A stretch of 64,000 nucleotides of DNA, taken from the NCBI RefSeq assembly GCF_900115675.1, contig NZ_FOXI01000006.1, positions 124,001 to 188,000 of the forward strand, written 5' to 3'. Positions 11,269 to 22,328 of this stretch are shown here, one piece after another. Under the pieces are notes generated by a model. That model had not been told where the DNA came from. It saw only the letters and a list, made by a program, of their open reading frames with translations, and did not search any database. This DNA comes from Halolamina pelagica (GTDB taxonomy: Archaea; Halobacteriota; Halobacteria; Halobacteriales; Haloferacaceae). The position numbers and the translations under genes are program-made. Positions within the stretch are counted from its first letter, which is position 1, and each line of letters opens with the position of its first letter.

Positions 11269-11658
11269 TTAGATGACGCGGTTCTGGAGGTAGTCGAGGT
11301 GCTTCGCGTTGTAGACGATCTTGACCTCGTCGGCGGCCGGCGAGCCGATACAGGTCAGGCGGACGTTCTTCTCCTCGACCTCCTCGTCGCTGAGGATCTG
11401 CTGCATGTCCATGTCGATCTCGCCTTTCCTCACGATGGCGGCGCAGTTCGCACACGCGCCGGCCCGGCACGAGAACGGCCAGTCGTACCCCTGGGCCTCC
11501 GCGGCCTCGAGGATGTACTCGCCCTGGTTCACTTCGAGCGTGCCGTAGTCCTCGTCGTCGAGGCCCGCGTCCGCGGCCTGCTCGAACAGGTCGTCGTCGT
11601 CCATCGACCAGCCGTGGTCGTCAAGCACTTCGTAGTTGAGGTATTCGACGGTTGGCAT
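11269..11658 (-). CDS. fer: [2Fe-2S] ferredoxin, halophilic plant type
   Basis: 129 aa and almost collinear with the well-studied halophilic ferredoxins of Haloarcula and Halobacterium: an acidic N-terminal extension ([16 protein letters not shown]...[11 protein letters not shown]), then the plant-type fold. The cluster Cys residues are three in CRAGACANC and one in RLTCIGSP. It carries electrons from pyruvate and 2-oxoglutarate ferredoxin oxidoreductases. The ATG at 11658 matches the known N-terminus; an upstream ATG would add five residues. A CTATAC element on the minus strand near 11681-11687 gives a leaderless transcript. Confidence 0.97.
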   Translation of the reverse strand: MPTVEYLNYEVLDDHGWSMDDDDLFEQAADAGLDDEDYGTLEVNQGEYILEAAEAQGYDWPFSCRAGACANCAAIVRKGEIDMDMQQILSDEEVEEKNVRLTCIGSPAADEVKIVYNAKHLDYLQNRVI

Positions 11659-11784
11659 CACCCCGATGTTCACCTGCCACCGTATAGGGTTTTGTGGTTC
11701 TCCCCGAAAAACGGGCGTCTCAGTCGATTAGGGGGACCAAAATCCGCCAAACCGCTTTTCCGGGTAGCGAACGAAGCTCGGGAA

Positions 11785-12285
11785 TCAGCCGCGTAGCCGG
11801 AAGCGATCGACCGCCTCGCGGTGTTCGCGGTCCCACGTCAGCGCCCGCTCGGCGGTCCACTCGACGGCGTCGATCTCGGTCCCGGCGACCTGCTCGGCGT
11901 CGGCGACGCTGCCCCCGCGGGCGAGCGTGACGTGCGGCACGTAGTTCTCCCCCTCCAGGTCGTCGACGACCGGGAACTCCCGGCAGAGCCGCCGGTGGAG
12001 CTGGCGGATCCCCTCGCTCTCGACGGCGAGGTACACCACGGGACCGCGGCCGTCCGGCGGATCGGCGAAGTAGTCGACGCCGTCGATCCGGACGGGGAAC
12101 GGCTTCGTCTCGTCGAGGATCCGGCGGAGGCGCTCGCGGACGCCACCGCCGCCCCGCTGCCACGTGTCGGCCTCGATGCGCTTGACGACGAGGGTGTGGC
12201 GCTCGCGCACCCGCTCGAAGGGGGTGAGTTTCGGGTGGAGACGATCGGCGAGCCGTTCGACCGCCGGGGGGACGCGGAGGTTCAC
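11785..12285 (-). CDS. 2'-5' RNA ligase / cyclic phosphodiesterase-like protein
   Basis: 166 aa from a GTG. The 2H phosphoesterase fold shows one intact H-x-T-x motif, HVTL in the C-terminal half, and an N-terminal motif that reads HTLV rather than H-x-T-x. Family members ligate or open 2',3'-cyclic phosphate RNA ends. Because one of the two catalytic motifs is changed, full activity is uncertain. It is the first gene of its strand here; fer follows 126 bases downstream with its own promoter. Confidence 0.75.
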   Translation of the reverse strand: MNLRVPPAVERLADRLHPKLTPFERVRERHTLVVKRIEADTWQRGGGGVRERLRRILDETKPFPVRIDGVDYFADPPDGRGPVVYLAVESEGIRQLHRRLCREFPVVDDLEGENYVPHVTLARGGSVADAEQVAGTEIDAVEWTAERALTWDREHREAVDRFRLRG

Positions 12286-12403
12286 CGCGGGCGGGCGACG
12301 GCGGTGCTGTCGGCGCGACGGTTCACGGCGGGAACTGGACGGTCGGCAGTGAAAAGCGCGTCGTCGGCGTCGGCGTGACGGCCCGTGACCGCGTCGACGG
12401 GCG

Positions 12404-12595
12404 TTAGATCCGGTCGAGCAGCCAGAGGATCACCAGCACGATGATCACGATCCCGAGCAGGTCCGGGATCAGGCCGAGCAGGCCGGTGAACAGCTGGAGC
12501 ACCTCGCCGAGCAGTTCGATGGCCAGCCACACCACCACGAGCAGCAGTATCAGCTTCAGTAAGTCCTCGGCCTCGAGGCTCCCTCGCGTGTCCAT
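12404..12595 (-). CDS. Small membrane protein, function unknown
   Basis: 63 aa from the ATG at 12595. After SLEAEDLLK it is almost wholly hydrophobic, with two closely spaced membrane segments (about 12-32 and 36-60) and a charged end LDRI. Small two-helix proteins of this kind are common in haloarchaea. A start nine codons upstream is possible but adds an Arg-rich stretch that does not look native. Nothing in the context suggests a role. Confidence 0.68.
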   Translation of the reverse strand: MDTRGSLEAEDLLKLILLLVVVWLAIELLGEVLQLFTGLLGLIPDLLGIVIIVLVILWLLDRI

Positions 12596-12742
12596 GCGAG
12601 TCGCGTCGCGGCGAGCACGCAAAAGGGCTATGGCCGTTTCCGGGCCTTCGGCGTCGAACGTGACGGGTTCGAAACACGCGGGGCGGCGGCCGGAACCTGG
12701 GACGGCAACGCATTTACTCCGGGGCGACCCACGTTCGGGCGA

Positions 12743-13894
12743 ATGGATCCACGGACCGTCTTCCCCGGCACGTCCTGTCGCCGGGACGCCGCCCCGTCCG
12801 ACACCTCGTGCTGGGGGGCTCGTGTGTTCGCGGTCGTGCTGACGGTCCTGCTCGTCAGTTCGGGCGTCGGCGCCGCCGCGGAGTTCCCCGCGCTCCAGAC
12901 CGGCGACGTGGAGACGGACACGGTCGTGCTCGAGGCCGCCGTCGACGAGGACGGCGACGCCCGGTGGAGCATCGAGTACCGCGTCGCGCTCGACGACCAG
13001 AACACCACCGAGGCGTTCGAGAGCCTCCAGCAGGACATCGAGCGGAACACCAGCGACTACCGGGGGCAGTTCGCCTCACGCATGGAGTCGACGGTCGCGG
13101 CCGCCGAGAACGCGACCGGCCGGGAGATGGCCGTCGAGAACGTCACCGTCGAGGCGCAAACCAGCCCGCTCAGCGGCGAGTACGGTATCGTCCGCTACGG
13201 CTTCGACTGGGTCGCGTTCGCGGAGGTGTCCGACGGCCAGATCGCCGCGGGCGACGCGCTGGCGGGGCTGTTCCTCGACGCCGACACCGAACTCACGATC
13301 AGTTGGCCCGAGGGGTACGTCACGAACGTGGTCGAGCCGGAGCCCGACCGCGAGGGCGAGAACTCGGTGACCTGGACCGGGCCCCGCGAGTTCGACGTGG
13401 GCCAGCCCCGGGTCGTGGTTCGCCCGGCGGGCGGGACCCCGCCGTTGGGCGCGATCGTCGGCATCGTGCTGTTCGCCGCCGCCGGCATCGTCTGGTACTA
13501 CCGCCGACAGCAGGCCGCCCGGGCCCGCGAGGCGTCCGAAGGGGGTGCTCCCGGCAGTGGCGCGTCCGGGAGTGACGCCCCCACTGACGCGGAGGCGGAC
13601 AGCGACGGAACGCCCGCCGCAGTCGGCGGCGCGACGGACGAGCCCCAAGCAGCCGACGATACCTCCGAGGAACTGCTCAGTCCGGAGGAGCGCGTGATGC
13701 GCCTCCTGGAGCGCAACGGCGGCCGGATGAAGCAGAAGGCGGTCACGGAGGAACTCGACTGGAGCGCCGCCCGCACGAGCCAGGTCGTCAGCGACCTGCG
13801 CGACGAGGGGGAAGTCGAGTCGTTCCGCCTCGGCCGGGAGAACGTGCTGAAGTTCCCCGACGACGAGGACGATCCCCCGCCGTCCGGGCGTTAA
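12743..13894 (+). CDS. Membrane-anchored winged-helix regulator with an extracellular domain
   Basis: 383 aa. A Sec signal-like hydrophobic segment (about 26-48) is followed by a roughly 180-residue extracytoplasmic beta-rich domain with N-glycosylation sequons (NTT, NTS, NAT, NVT). One membrane helix follows (PPLGAIVGIVLFAAAGIVWYY, about 232-253), then an acidic linker. The C-terminal winged helix, about 310-375, includes SPEERVMRLLERNGGRMKQ and SAARTSQVVSDLRDEG. This topology places the DNA-binding domain in the cytoplasm and a sensor outside. A TATA-like CATTTACT is 30 bases before the ATG. The secreted protein gene that follows 72 bases later may be a partner. Confidence 0.85.
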   Translation: MDPRTVFPGTSCRRDAAPSDTSCWGARVFAVVLTVLLVSSGVGAAAEFPALQTGDVETDTVVLEAAVDEDGDARWSIEYRVALDDQNTTEAFESLQQDIERNTSDYRGQFASRMESTVAAAENATGREMAVENVTVEAQTSPLSGEYGIVRYGFDWVAFAEVSDGQIAAGDALAGLFLDADTELTISWPEGYVTNVVEPEPDREGENSVTWTGPREFDVGQPRVVVRPAGGTPPLGAIVGIVLFAAAGIVWYYRRQQAARAREASEGGAPGSGASGSDAPTDAEADSDGTPAAVGGATDEPQAADDTSEELLSPEERVMRLLERNGGRMKQKAVTEELDWSAARTSQVVSDLRDEGEVESFRLGRENVLKFPDDEDDPPPSGR

Positions 13895-13936
13895 GCTGGG
13901 TTAATCGGGGTGAAGCCGAGTGGAGCGAGTGGACGG

Positions 13937-13942
13937 TTTTTA
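13937..13942 (+). promoter_or_regulatory. TATA element for the secreted protein gene
   Basis: TTTTTA is centred 27.5 bases before a GTG at 13967. This spacing, the same as at other leaderless genes here, supports 13967 rather than the upstream in-frame ATG at 13910, which would leave 19 extra residues before the signal peptide. Confidence 0.7.
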
Positions 13943-13966
13943 CCGGTGGGTCACCACCTGACTCGT

Positions 13967-14961
13967 GTGAACCGAACCGCTATCGTCGCCATCACGCTCG
14001 CCGTGGTCCTCGGCAGCGTCCCGGCCGCTGCGACGCTGTCCGGAGCCCAGACCACGCCGGAGGCGGGACCGGCACCCGGTGCCGCGTTCGCGGGGGTCGT
14101 CGACGTCCAAGAGGCCGAAGTCGACAGCGAGGTCGCCCAGCGCTCGCTCGACCGACAGTTCGCGGCCGCCGAGTCCAACGGCTCGAAGGCCCGGATCGTC
14201 GCCGAGCAGCAGGGTCACCTCCAGGAACGACTGAACGAACTCGAGGCAGAGAAGGCTCGCCTCGAGCGCGCCCACGAGAACGGCAGCATCGGGCAGGGGC
14301 AGTACCAGGCCCGACTCGCCGCGCTGGCCGCCCAGCTCCGGGCGGTCGAGCGCCGAGCGAACCAGACGGCGACCGTCGCCGACTCGCTGCCCGAGCAGGC
14401 ACTCCGGGAGCACGGCGCCGACGTGAGTCAGATCCGGTCGGTGGCCCAACAGGCCAACAGCACCGGCGGCGGTGAGGTCGCCGAGGCGGCCCGGGCCATC
14501 GCCGGCGAGAGCGTCGGGAACGGGCTCGGCCCGCCCAACGCCTCCGCGCGCGGCCCGCCCGAGAGCGTCGACCCGTCCGAGAGATCAAGACCGAACCGGA
14601 ACGACTCCACGACGGGGCCGCCCGACGGGGCCGGACAGGACGTCCAGAACAGCACTGAGAACCGCCCGTCGCCAGCCGACGTTAACGGATCCGTGACGGG
14701 GGACAGCCCCTCGAACGCGGTCGGCAGTCAGACGAACGGGACGGGCGGAAACGGCAGCGGTGAGGCGCCGAACGGCGGCAGCGAAGTGCCGACTGGCGGC
14801 AACGAGGTGCCGAACGGAACCAACGAAGCGCCGAACAGCAGCACCACGGGGACGCCGGTCCCGGACACTGAGGGCGACTCCGAACCGGAGGACGAATCCG
14901 GGACGGAGGACGACCGGGTCCCGCGTGGCGGAAACACGACGGTGACGGCGACCCCGGCGCC

Positions 14962-14965
<4 letters not shown>
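13967..14965 (+). CDS. Secreted, low-complexity, probably glycosylated protein
   Basis: 332 aa from the GTG at 13967. The signal peptide is [24 protein letters not shown] helical, coiled-coil-like domain (about 35-150; [22 protein letters not shown]) is followed by a disordered tail of nearly 190 residues. The tail is rich in Asn, Gly, Pro, Ser and Thr and has many N-x-S/T sequons, including four tandem seven-residue repeats at 14762-14845. No membrane anchor is visible at the end. The neighbouring membrane-anchored regulator gene suggests a shared cell-surface function, but this is inference. It ends four bases inside the convergent uvrB gene. Confidence 0.78.
14762..14845 (+). repeat. Four 21-base in-frame tandem repeats
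   Basis: Four successive heptapeptides of the form E-[A/V]-P-[N/T]-[G/S]-x-[S/N/T] begin at 14762. They read [21 protein letters not shown] and EAPNSST. They form part of the disordered tail of the secreted protein and are a likely site of copy-number change. Confidence 0.8.
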
Positions 14966-17022
<2,057 letters not shown>

Positions 17023-17114
17023 TACCGGATGCAGGGGCTCGTAGAACTTGAGGAGCCCGGTCGCGGGGGTGTCCGTCCGAACGGCTTTGGCGCTCCGGAC
17101 CGAACCCGCCGCGT

Positions 17115-17387
17115 ATGCCCCGAGAGCAGCTCCAGACGGCGAGCGAGGAACTGCGCCAGGCGAGCGCCGCTGCGTCGGACGCGGAGGCACAGCGCCGACT
17201 GTACGACCTGTCCGATCAGTTCGCCACGCTGGCCTCCGCGGACAGCGGCCCCGACCACGGCCGCCTCGCCCGCCACCTGAACGCGCTCACGGAACTCCGC
17301 GAGGGCGCCGGCGAGGACGTGACTACCCACATCGACGCCGCCGAGGAGGCGATCACGGCCTACCGCGAGACGGTCGAGGGCGTGTAG
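17115..17387 (+). CDS. Small helical haloarchaeal protein, function unknown
   Basis: 90 aa, almost entirely amphipathic helix ([35 protein letters not shown]), then [34 protein letters not shown]. It looks like a helical bundle of a haloarchaeal DUF family. It is divergent from uvrB, with both promoters in about 90 bases. No catalytic residue pattern is visible. Confidence 0.75.
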   Translation: MPREQLQTASEELRQASAAASDAEAQRRLYDLSDQFATLASADSGPDHGRLARHLNALTELREGAGEDVTTHIDAAEEAITAYRETVEGV

Positions 17388-17444
17388 CACGTCGGTCGCC
17401 GGACACCCCCCGATTTCGAGTGGAGAAGTTGAAACGTTCCGGCG

Positions 17445-18065
17445 TCAGCAGACGTTCTTCGGTTCGACGCCCATCGACTCCAGCGTCCCGACGTACCAGT
17501 CGTAGGCGCCGTCGACGACGGCGGTGCCGGCGTCGCGGGCGGCTTCCTCGTCGGCCTCGCTCTCACAGCGTGCGGCGAGCAGTTCGGCCGCCTCGTCGCC
17601 GTAGTCGGCCAGTTCCGCGCGGAACGTCCGGAACTCGTCGGCGCTCTTTCGGTCGGCGTCGCCGACGAAGAAGCCGACCAGTTGGCCCGCGAGCTCGTCG
17701 AGAACGAGGAGGGCCGCGGCGGCCCCGGCGAGTCGCTCCACGTCGTTCCCGGGGGCGTCGAGCGCGTCGGCGACGACGTGACGGGAGTCGTCCCCGTCGG
17801 ACGCCTCGGCGTCGAAGTTGTCGGCGAATTCTGCCGCGAACTCGGCGGCGTCGGCGAACAGGTCGGCCGCGTCGCCGTCGGCGTCGTCACGCCAGCGCTC
17901 CAGAATCGGGGCGAATGCGCGGAGTTCGCGCGCGGTACCGGTCCGGACGGCGTCGCCGTCCATCTCGCCGCCGGTGAGCGCGTAGACGGCTTTCGAGGAA
18001 CTCAATCGGGAGAGTTCGGTGTCGCGGGCGGCCCGGAGGTCGTCGCGGAACGAGTCCACGTTCAT
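17445..18065 (-). CDS. Conserved all-helical haloarchaeal protein, function unknown
   Basis: 206 aa from the ATG at 18065. The start of the protein, NVDSFRDDLRAARDTELSRL, followed by SSKAVYALTGGEMD, is a pattern seen in a haloarchaeal family sometimes labelled a transcription antitermination protein without experimental basis. The rest is helical with conserved acidic residues and ends in ESMGVEPKNVC. An upstream in-frame ATG would add twelve residues. I cannot support a function. Confidence 0.78.
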   Translation of the reverse strand: MNVDSFRDDLRAARDTELSRLSSSKAVYALTGGEMDGDAVRTGTARELRAFAPILERWRDDADGDAADLFADAAEFAAEFADNFDAEASDGDDSRHVVADALDAPGNDVERLAGAAAALLVLDELAGQLVGFFVGDADRKSADEFRTFRAELADYGDEAAELLAARCESEADEEAARDAGTAVVDGAYDWYVGTLESMGVEPKNVC

Positions 18066-18141
18066 GCTTCGGGAGTGGACGAGCAGCGGCTTGTAGCCCA
18101 CGGAAGCGGGGGGTCGGGGTCGGGAGCCGCGGTCGGCGTCG

Positions 18142-19011
18142 CTATTCGGCGTCGCCGGTCTCGACGGGCGCGCCGACGAGGTTGCCCCACTCGGTCCAGG
18201 AGCCGTCGTAGTTCACCGTCGACTCGTAGCCGAGCAGTTCGTGGAGCGCGAACCAGGCGATCGAGGAGCGCTCGCCGATGCGGCAGTAGGCGACGACGGA
18301 TTCGTCGCCGTCGATCCCCTTCTCGGCGTACAGGTCGCGGAGCTCCTCGGCGGACTTGAACGTCCCGTCGTCGTTGACCGTCGCGGCCCAGGAGACGTTC
18401 TGGGCGCCCGGGATGTGGCCGCCGCGCTGGGCGGTCTCGTTGAGTCCCGGCGGCGCCAGCACCTCGCCGGAGAACTCCTCGGGCGAGCGCACGTCGACGA
18501 GGGGCACGCCGCGCTCGATGGCGTTCTCCACGTCCTCGCGGTACGCGCGGATGTCCTCGAAGGGGCCGCGGGCGGTGTAGTCCTGCTCGGGGAAGTCAGG
18601 CACCTCCGTCGTGGTGGGGTAGTCGTTCTCGAGCCAGTAGTCCCGGCCGCCGTCGAGCAGGCGCACGTCCTCGTGGCCGTAGTACTGGAACTGCCAGTAG
18701 GCGTAGGCGGCGAACCAGTTGGAGTTGTCGCCGTAGAGCACGACCGTCGAGTCGTTAGCGATGCCGTGGGAGCCGAGCAGGTCCCCGAAGTCACCCTTGC
18801 TCAGGATGTCCCGCGTGGTCTGGTCCTGCAGCTGTGTCTCCCAGTTGAAGCCGATGGCGCCGGGCGCGTGTTCGTCGTCGTAGGACTCGGTGTCGACGCT
18901 CACTTCGACCAGGCGCAGGCCAGGGTCGTCGCTCTGGAACTCGTCGAGCCGATCCGCCACCCAATCGGCGGAGACGAGCGCGTCAGTCGCGTACTCGGGG
19001 TCTGAAACCAT
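18142..19011 (-). CDS. Thiosulfate sulfurtransferase, two rhodanese domains
   Basis: 289 aa. Two tandem rhodanese domains: the N-terminal one (about 10-150) is structural and lacks a catalytic Cys; the C-terminal one has the active-site loop CRIGERS, whose Cys takes up the sulfane sulfur. The CRxGxR pattern is typical of thiosulfate:cyanide sulfurtransferases. Acts in the cytoplasm in sulfur-transfer or detoxification reactions. A second two-domain rhodanese gene is divergently placed 150 bases away at 19162. Confidence 0.93.
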   Translation of the reverse strand: MVSDPEYATDALVSADWVADRLDEFQSDDPGLRLVEVSVDTESYDDEHAPGAIGFNWETQLQDQTTRDILSKGDFGDLLGSHGIANDSTVVLYGDNSNWFAAYAYWQFQYYGHEDVRLLDGGRDYWLENDYPTTTEVPDFPEQDYTARGPFEDIRAYREDVENAIERGVPLVDVRSPEEFSGEVLAPPGLNETAQRGGHIPGAQNVSWAATVNDDGTFKSAEELRDLYAEKGIDGDESVVAYCRIGERSSIAWFALHELLGYESTVNYDGSWTEWGNLVGAPVETGDAE

Positions 19012-19161
19012 GATTCGCTCGTTTGTTGGGGCGCTATCAACTTAAGCGGGGAGTCCCCGGTCGCTCTCGCCGGCCTCTCGGACGGTCAGTTCGGTGGCGC
19101 GATGGCGGTCGAGCGTGACGCGAACCCGAGGGCTAAGTCCGGGCGGTCCCTGGGTTCGTCC

Positions 19162-19944
19162 ATGCAGCCGTTCGTCCCCGCGTCGTGGGTCCGGGACCGC
19201 GACGTAGCGGTCGTCGACGTCCGGGAGCCCTGGGAGTACGACAGCATCGGCCACCTGCCGGGCGCGGTGAACGTCCCGTTCGACGCCTTCCGCTCCGACG
19301 AGGGCGAGGCCGGGAAACTCCCGCCCCGGGGGGAGTGGGAGGCCCTGCTCTCCGAGGCAGGTATCGGCAGCGACGCCGAGATCGTCGCCTACGACGACAC
19401 GCAGGGCGTGTTCGCGGCGCGGTTCGTCGTGACGGCGCTGCTACTGGGTCACGATCCCGGGCGGCTCCACGTCCTCGACGGCGACTTCAGTTCCTGGCAG
19501 CGCGAGTACGGGACGACCACCGACCCGGTCGACCCCACACCCGCCGAGTACGAGAGCGATCCCGACGCCGAGACGCCGCTGGTGGACTTCGAGACGGTGC
19601 GGGACCTGCTTCCGGCGGTCGATGCCGGCGACGTGACGCTCGTCGACACCCGCGAGGAGTGGGAGTTCGAGGAGGGCCACCTCCCCGGCGCGGTCCAACT
19701 GGACTGGCGCGAGCTCGTCGACGAGGGGACGCGGGGACTGCGCCCCGAGAACGAACTCCGGGCGCTGCTCACGGATCGGGGGATCGTCCCGGAGAAACGG
19801 GCAGTGCTGTACTGTAACACCGCCCGGCGCGTGAGCCACACGTACCTCGTGCTCCGGCAGCTGGGATACGGGACCGTCGACCTGTACGAGGGCAGTCTGA
19901 CGGAGTGGCGGGAGCGCGGCGGCGAACTGGTGGGCAACGAGTAG
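19162..19944 (+). CDS. Sulfurtransferase, two rhodanese domains
   Basis: 260 aa from the ATG at 19162. Both halves are rhodanese folds (VVDVREPWEYDSIGHLPGAVNVP; LVDTREEWEFEEGHLPGAVQLD). The first half has Asp where the catalytic Cys would be (AYDDTQG); the second has the Cys in LYCNTARR, a loop unlike the CRIGERS loop of its divergent neighbour, so substrate preference probably differs. The stop is eight bases from the convergent membrane protein gene. The specific sulfur donor is unknown. Confidence 0.9.
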   Translation: MQPFVPASWVRDRDVAVVDVREPWEYDSIGHLPGAVNVPFDAFRSDEGEAGKLPPRGEWEALLSEAGIGSDAEIVAYDDTQGVFAARFVVTALLLGHDPGRLHVLDGDFSSWQREYGTTTDPVDPTPAEYESDPDAETPLVDFETVRDLLPAVDAGDVTLVDTREEWEFEEGHLPGAVQLDWRELVDEGTRGLRPENELRALLTDRGIVPEKRAVLYCNTARRVSHTYLVLRQLGYGTVDLYEGSLTEWRERGGELVGNE

Positions 19945-19952
19945 CGGTCCGC

Positions 19953-20999
19953 CTACTCGATCCCGGCGTCGCGGTCCGACTGGATCACGTCGTCGGCGTC
20001 GGCTGCCTCCTCGACCCCCGGTGCCGTCGACAGCAGTTGCACCGTCTCGACGAGCAGTCCGACGGCCAGCGGGCCGAGAACGAACCCCAGCGGCCCGATC
20101 GTGAGCACGCCCCCGACGAAGCCGACGAAGTAGAGTGTCATCGGGAGTTCGCCGGCGAGCGAGGCCAGTCGGGGGCGAACGATCGCGTCCGGGAGGAAAC
20201 CGACGACGACGAGGCCGACGATCAGGACCGTCGTCGCCCGCGTCACGTCGCCGTTGACCACGTCGACGGCCGCGAGCGTGACGATCACGACGCTCGGTCC
20301 GACGACGGGGACGAACTGGAGCAGGCCGGCGACGATCGCGAGCGTGAGCGCGGCCTCGTACCCCAGCAGGGCGAACACGACGTAGGCGGCGACGCCGGTC
20401 GCGGCCGCGGTCGCCGCCTGAACCAGATAGATCCCGGCCAGCGTGGCCTGGATCCGCTCGTGGTAGCGCTCGAGCGCGTCGTGGAACTCGACGGGGACGA
20501 GTCCGACGGCGACCGTCCTGAACGAGCCCGGACGGGCGAGCAGCCCGTACACCACGATGGCGAACAGCAGCCCCTTCAGCGAGAGCACGGTCGCGGCGCT
20601 GGCGATCGAGAGCGCGGCGTCCTGCAGCACGTCGCTGGCGGCCGTGGTCAGCGGCCTCGTCCGGATCAGGTACGAGAACTCGCCGATCTCGATGGGGATC
20701 GTCGCCGGCAACGCGCGGGCGATACCGATCAGCGCCGAGCGTCGCTGGTAGAGCACGTACGCCGCCGGCACGACGGCGGCGACCACTGCCAGCGCGGCGA
20801 CGCCGGTGATCGCCCCCGTCGCGACCCGCCGAGAGAACCCGCGGTGGACCAGCAGCTTCCGGAACGGGAACAGCGTGTACGCCACCGTGATGGCGAACAC
20901 GACCGTGTAGAGCACCTCCGAGAGCACGACCGCCGACAGCGCAGTCAGGCCGACGAGCGCGACCACCAGTAGTCGAGTCTCTCCCCAGTCGCTGTTCAT
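19953..20999 (-). CDS. AI-2E family (PerM/TqsA-like) membrane protein
   Basis: 348 aa from the ATG at 20999. Paired helices near the N-terminus, a soluble middle segment (about 75-140), and a helix-rich C-terminal half with GLLQFVPVVGPSVVI, GLVVVGFLPDAIVRPRL and VGGVLTIGPLGFVLGPL fit this family. Members have been linked to autoinducer-2 export or Na+/H+ exchange. The role in haloarchaea is not established. It is divergent from the solute-binding protein gene. Confidence 0.88.
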   Translation of the reverse strand: MNSDWGETRLLVVALVGLTALSAVVLSEVLYTVVFAITVAYTLFPFRKLLVHRGFSRRVATGAITGVAALAVVAAVVPAAYVLYQRRSALIGIARALPATIPIEIGEFSYLIRTRPLTTAASDVLQDAALSIASAATVLSLKGLLFAIVVYGLLARPGSFRTVAVGLVPVEFHDALERYHERIQATLAGIYLVQAATAAATGVAAYVVFALLGYEAALTLAIVAGLLQFVPVVGPSVVIVTLAAVDVVNGDVTRATTVLIVGLVVVGFLPDAIVRPRLASLAGELPMTLYFVGFVGGVLTIGPLGFVLGPLAVGLLVETVQLLSTAPGVEEAADADDVIQSDRDAGIE

Positions 21000-21094
21000 A
21001 CGGCCCCCGGGAACCCGAGCGGGCAAAACCGTTGTCCCGTCGACGGCGTCCCGGACCGTGCGGCTTAACTACCATCCGGAGAAACAACCGAGTA

Positions 21095-22252
21095 ATGAGC
21101 GAAGACCGGATCGACAGGCGGCGGTTCATCCAGACGGCCGGTGCGGCGGGCGTCACGCTGCTCGCGGGCTGTTCGGCCGACCGGGTCGACTCGCCGACCG
21201 ACACCACCTCGACCGAACCCACCGAGCCCACGTCGACGACCGTCGGCACCAGCGACGGCCGCAGCGACACGCTGGTGGTCGCGACGTACAGCTCGTTCAT
21301 CGACGCCGTGAGCACCAGTCCCGGCGCCTGGATCAAACAGCAGTTCGAGTCGGAGTTCGACGCCGACCTGGTCTGGCAGACGCCGCCGAACGAACTCGAC
21401 CAGTACATCCAGCGGGCCAACGCCGGCGTGGAGATCGACGCCGACGTGTACGTCGGCCTGAACGTCGACGGCCTGATCCGGCTCGACGACAACCTCGAGA
21501 GCGGCTCGCTGTTCGCCGAGGCGCCCGACCTCGACGGCGCCGGCGACATCAAGGAGGGGCTGCAGTTCGACCCCCAGGGCCGAGCCGTCACCTACGACAC
21601 GGGGTACATCAGCCTCGTCTGGAACGCCACCGCCGACGGCGGCGAGTTCGTCGCCCCGGAGACGTTCGACGGGCTGCTGGAGTCGGAGTACGCCGGCGAC
21701 CTGCTCGCCCAGAACCCCTCCTCGTCGGCGACCGGCCGGGCGTTTCTGCTGCACACGATCCAGGCCAAAGGCGAGGAGAACTACCTCGACTACTGGGCGG
21801 ACCTGCAGGCGAACGACGTGCGGATCCTCGACGGCTGGGACGCCTCCTACAGCGCCTACGGCAAGGACGAGGCGCCGATGGTCGTCTCCTACTCGACGGA
21901 CCAGGTGTACGCCAACCGCGCGGGGCAGGACATGGACCGCCACCAGATCCGGTTCCTGAACGATCAGGCCTACGCCAACCCGGAGGGGATGGCCCGGTTC
22001 GCCGGGACCGACAGCCCCGACCTCGCGCAGTCGTTCATGGAGTTCATGCTCCGGCCGGAGGTGCAGGCCGAAATCGCGGTCCGGAACGTCGCGTTCCCCG
22101 CCGTCACCGACGCCGAGTTCGGCGACGAACACGCCGAGTACGAGCAGTACGCGCAGGTCCCGCCGGAGGCGGTCAGCTTCACCTACGACGAGCTCCGGGG
22201 GAACCTCCAAGGCTGGATCGAGGAGTGGAGCCGCCAGATCGCGGGTAACTGA
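21095..22252 (+). CDS. Tat-exported lipoprotein, thiamine-type ABC solute-binding protein
   Basis: 385 aa from the ATG at 21095. The N-terminus carries a twin-arginine motif (DRRRFIQ, Arg8-Arg10) and a lipobox with Cys26 (LLAGC), so it is a Tat-exported lipoprotein, as usual in haloarchaea. A Thr/Ser/Glu linker is followed by a type 2 periplasmic-binding fold resembling ThiB: YDTGYISLVWN, QNPSSSATGRAFLL, DGWDASYSAYG and PMVVSYSTDQVY. It would bind thiamine or a related compound outside the cell. No permease or ATPase gene is adjacent. A TATA-like CTTAACT is about 30 bases before the start. Confidence 0.88.
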   Translation: MSEDRIDRRRFIQTAGAAGVTLLAGCSADRVDSPTDTTSTEPTEPTSTTVGTSDGRSDTLVVATYSSFIDAVSTSPGAWIKQQFESEFDADLVWQTPPNELDQYIQRANAGVEIDADVYVGLNVDGLIRLDDNLESGSLFAEAPDLDGAGDIKEGLQFDPQGRAVTYDTGYISLVWNATADGGEFVAPETFDGLLESEYAGDLLAQNPSSSATGRAFLLHTIQAKGEENYLDYWADLQANDVRILDGWDASYSAYGKDEAPMVVSYSTDQVYANRAGQDMDRHQIRFLNDQAYANPEGMARFAGTDSPDLAQSFMEFMLRPEVQAEIAVRNVAFPAVTDAEFGDEHAEYEQYAQVPPEAVSFTYDELRGNLQGWIEEWSRQIAGN

Positions 22253-22328
22253 TTCGGTCGTGGCGACCGGTCCCCACCCCGTACGCCGCTAGCCGAACCG
22301 TTTTCTCCCGCAGTCCCCGCCGTCCGGT

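Noticed and set aside
12662-12683. ORB-like GTTCGAAACACGCGGGG
   Set aside because: Only GAAAC and a G-run are shared and the TCCA half is absent; chance level in this G+C-rich sequence.
19441-21591. A 716-codon minus-strand frame opposite a rhodanese gene and running into the AI-2E gene in another frame
   Set aside because: Arg-rich sequence without domains; the genuine genes in the same place have motifs and acidic composition.
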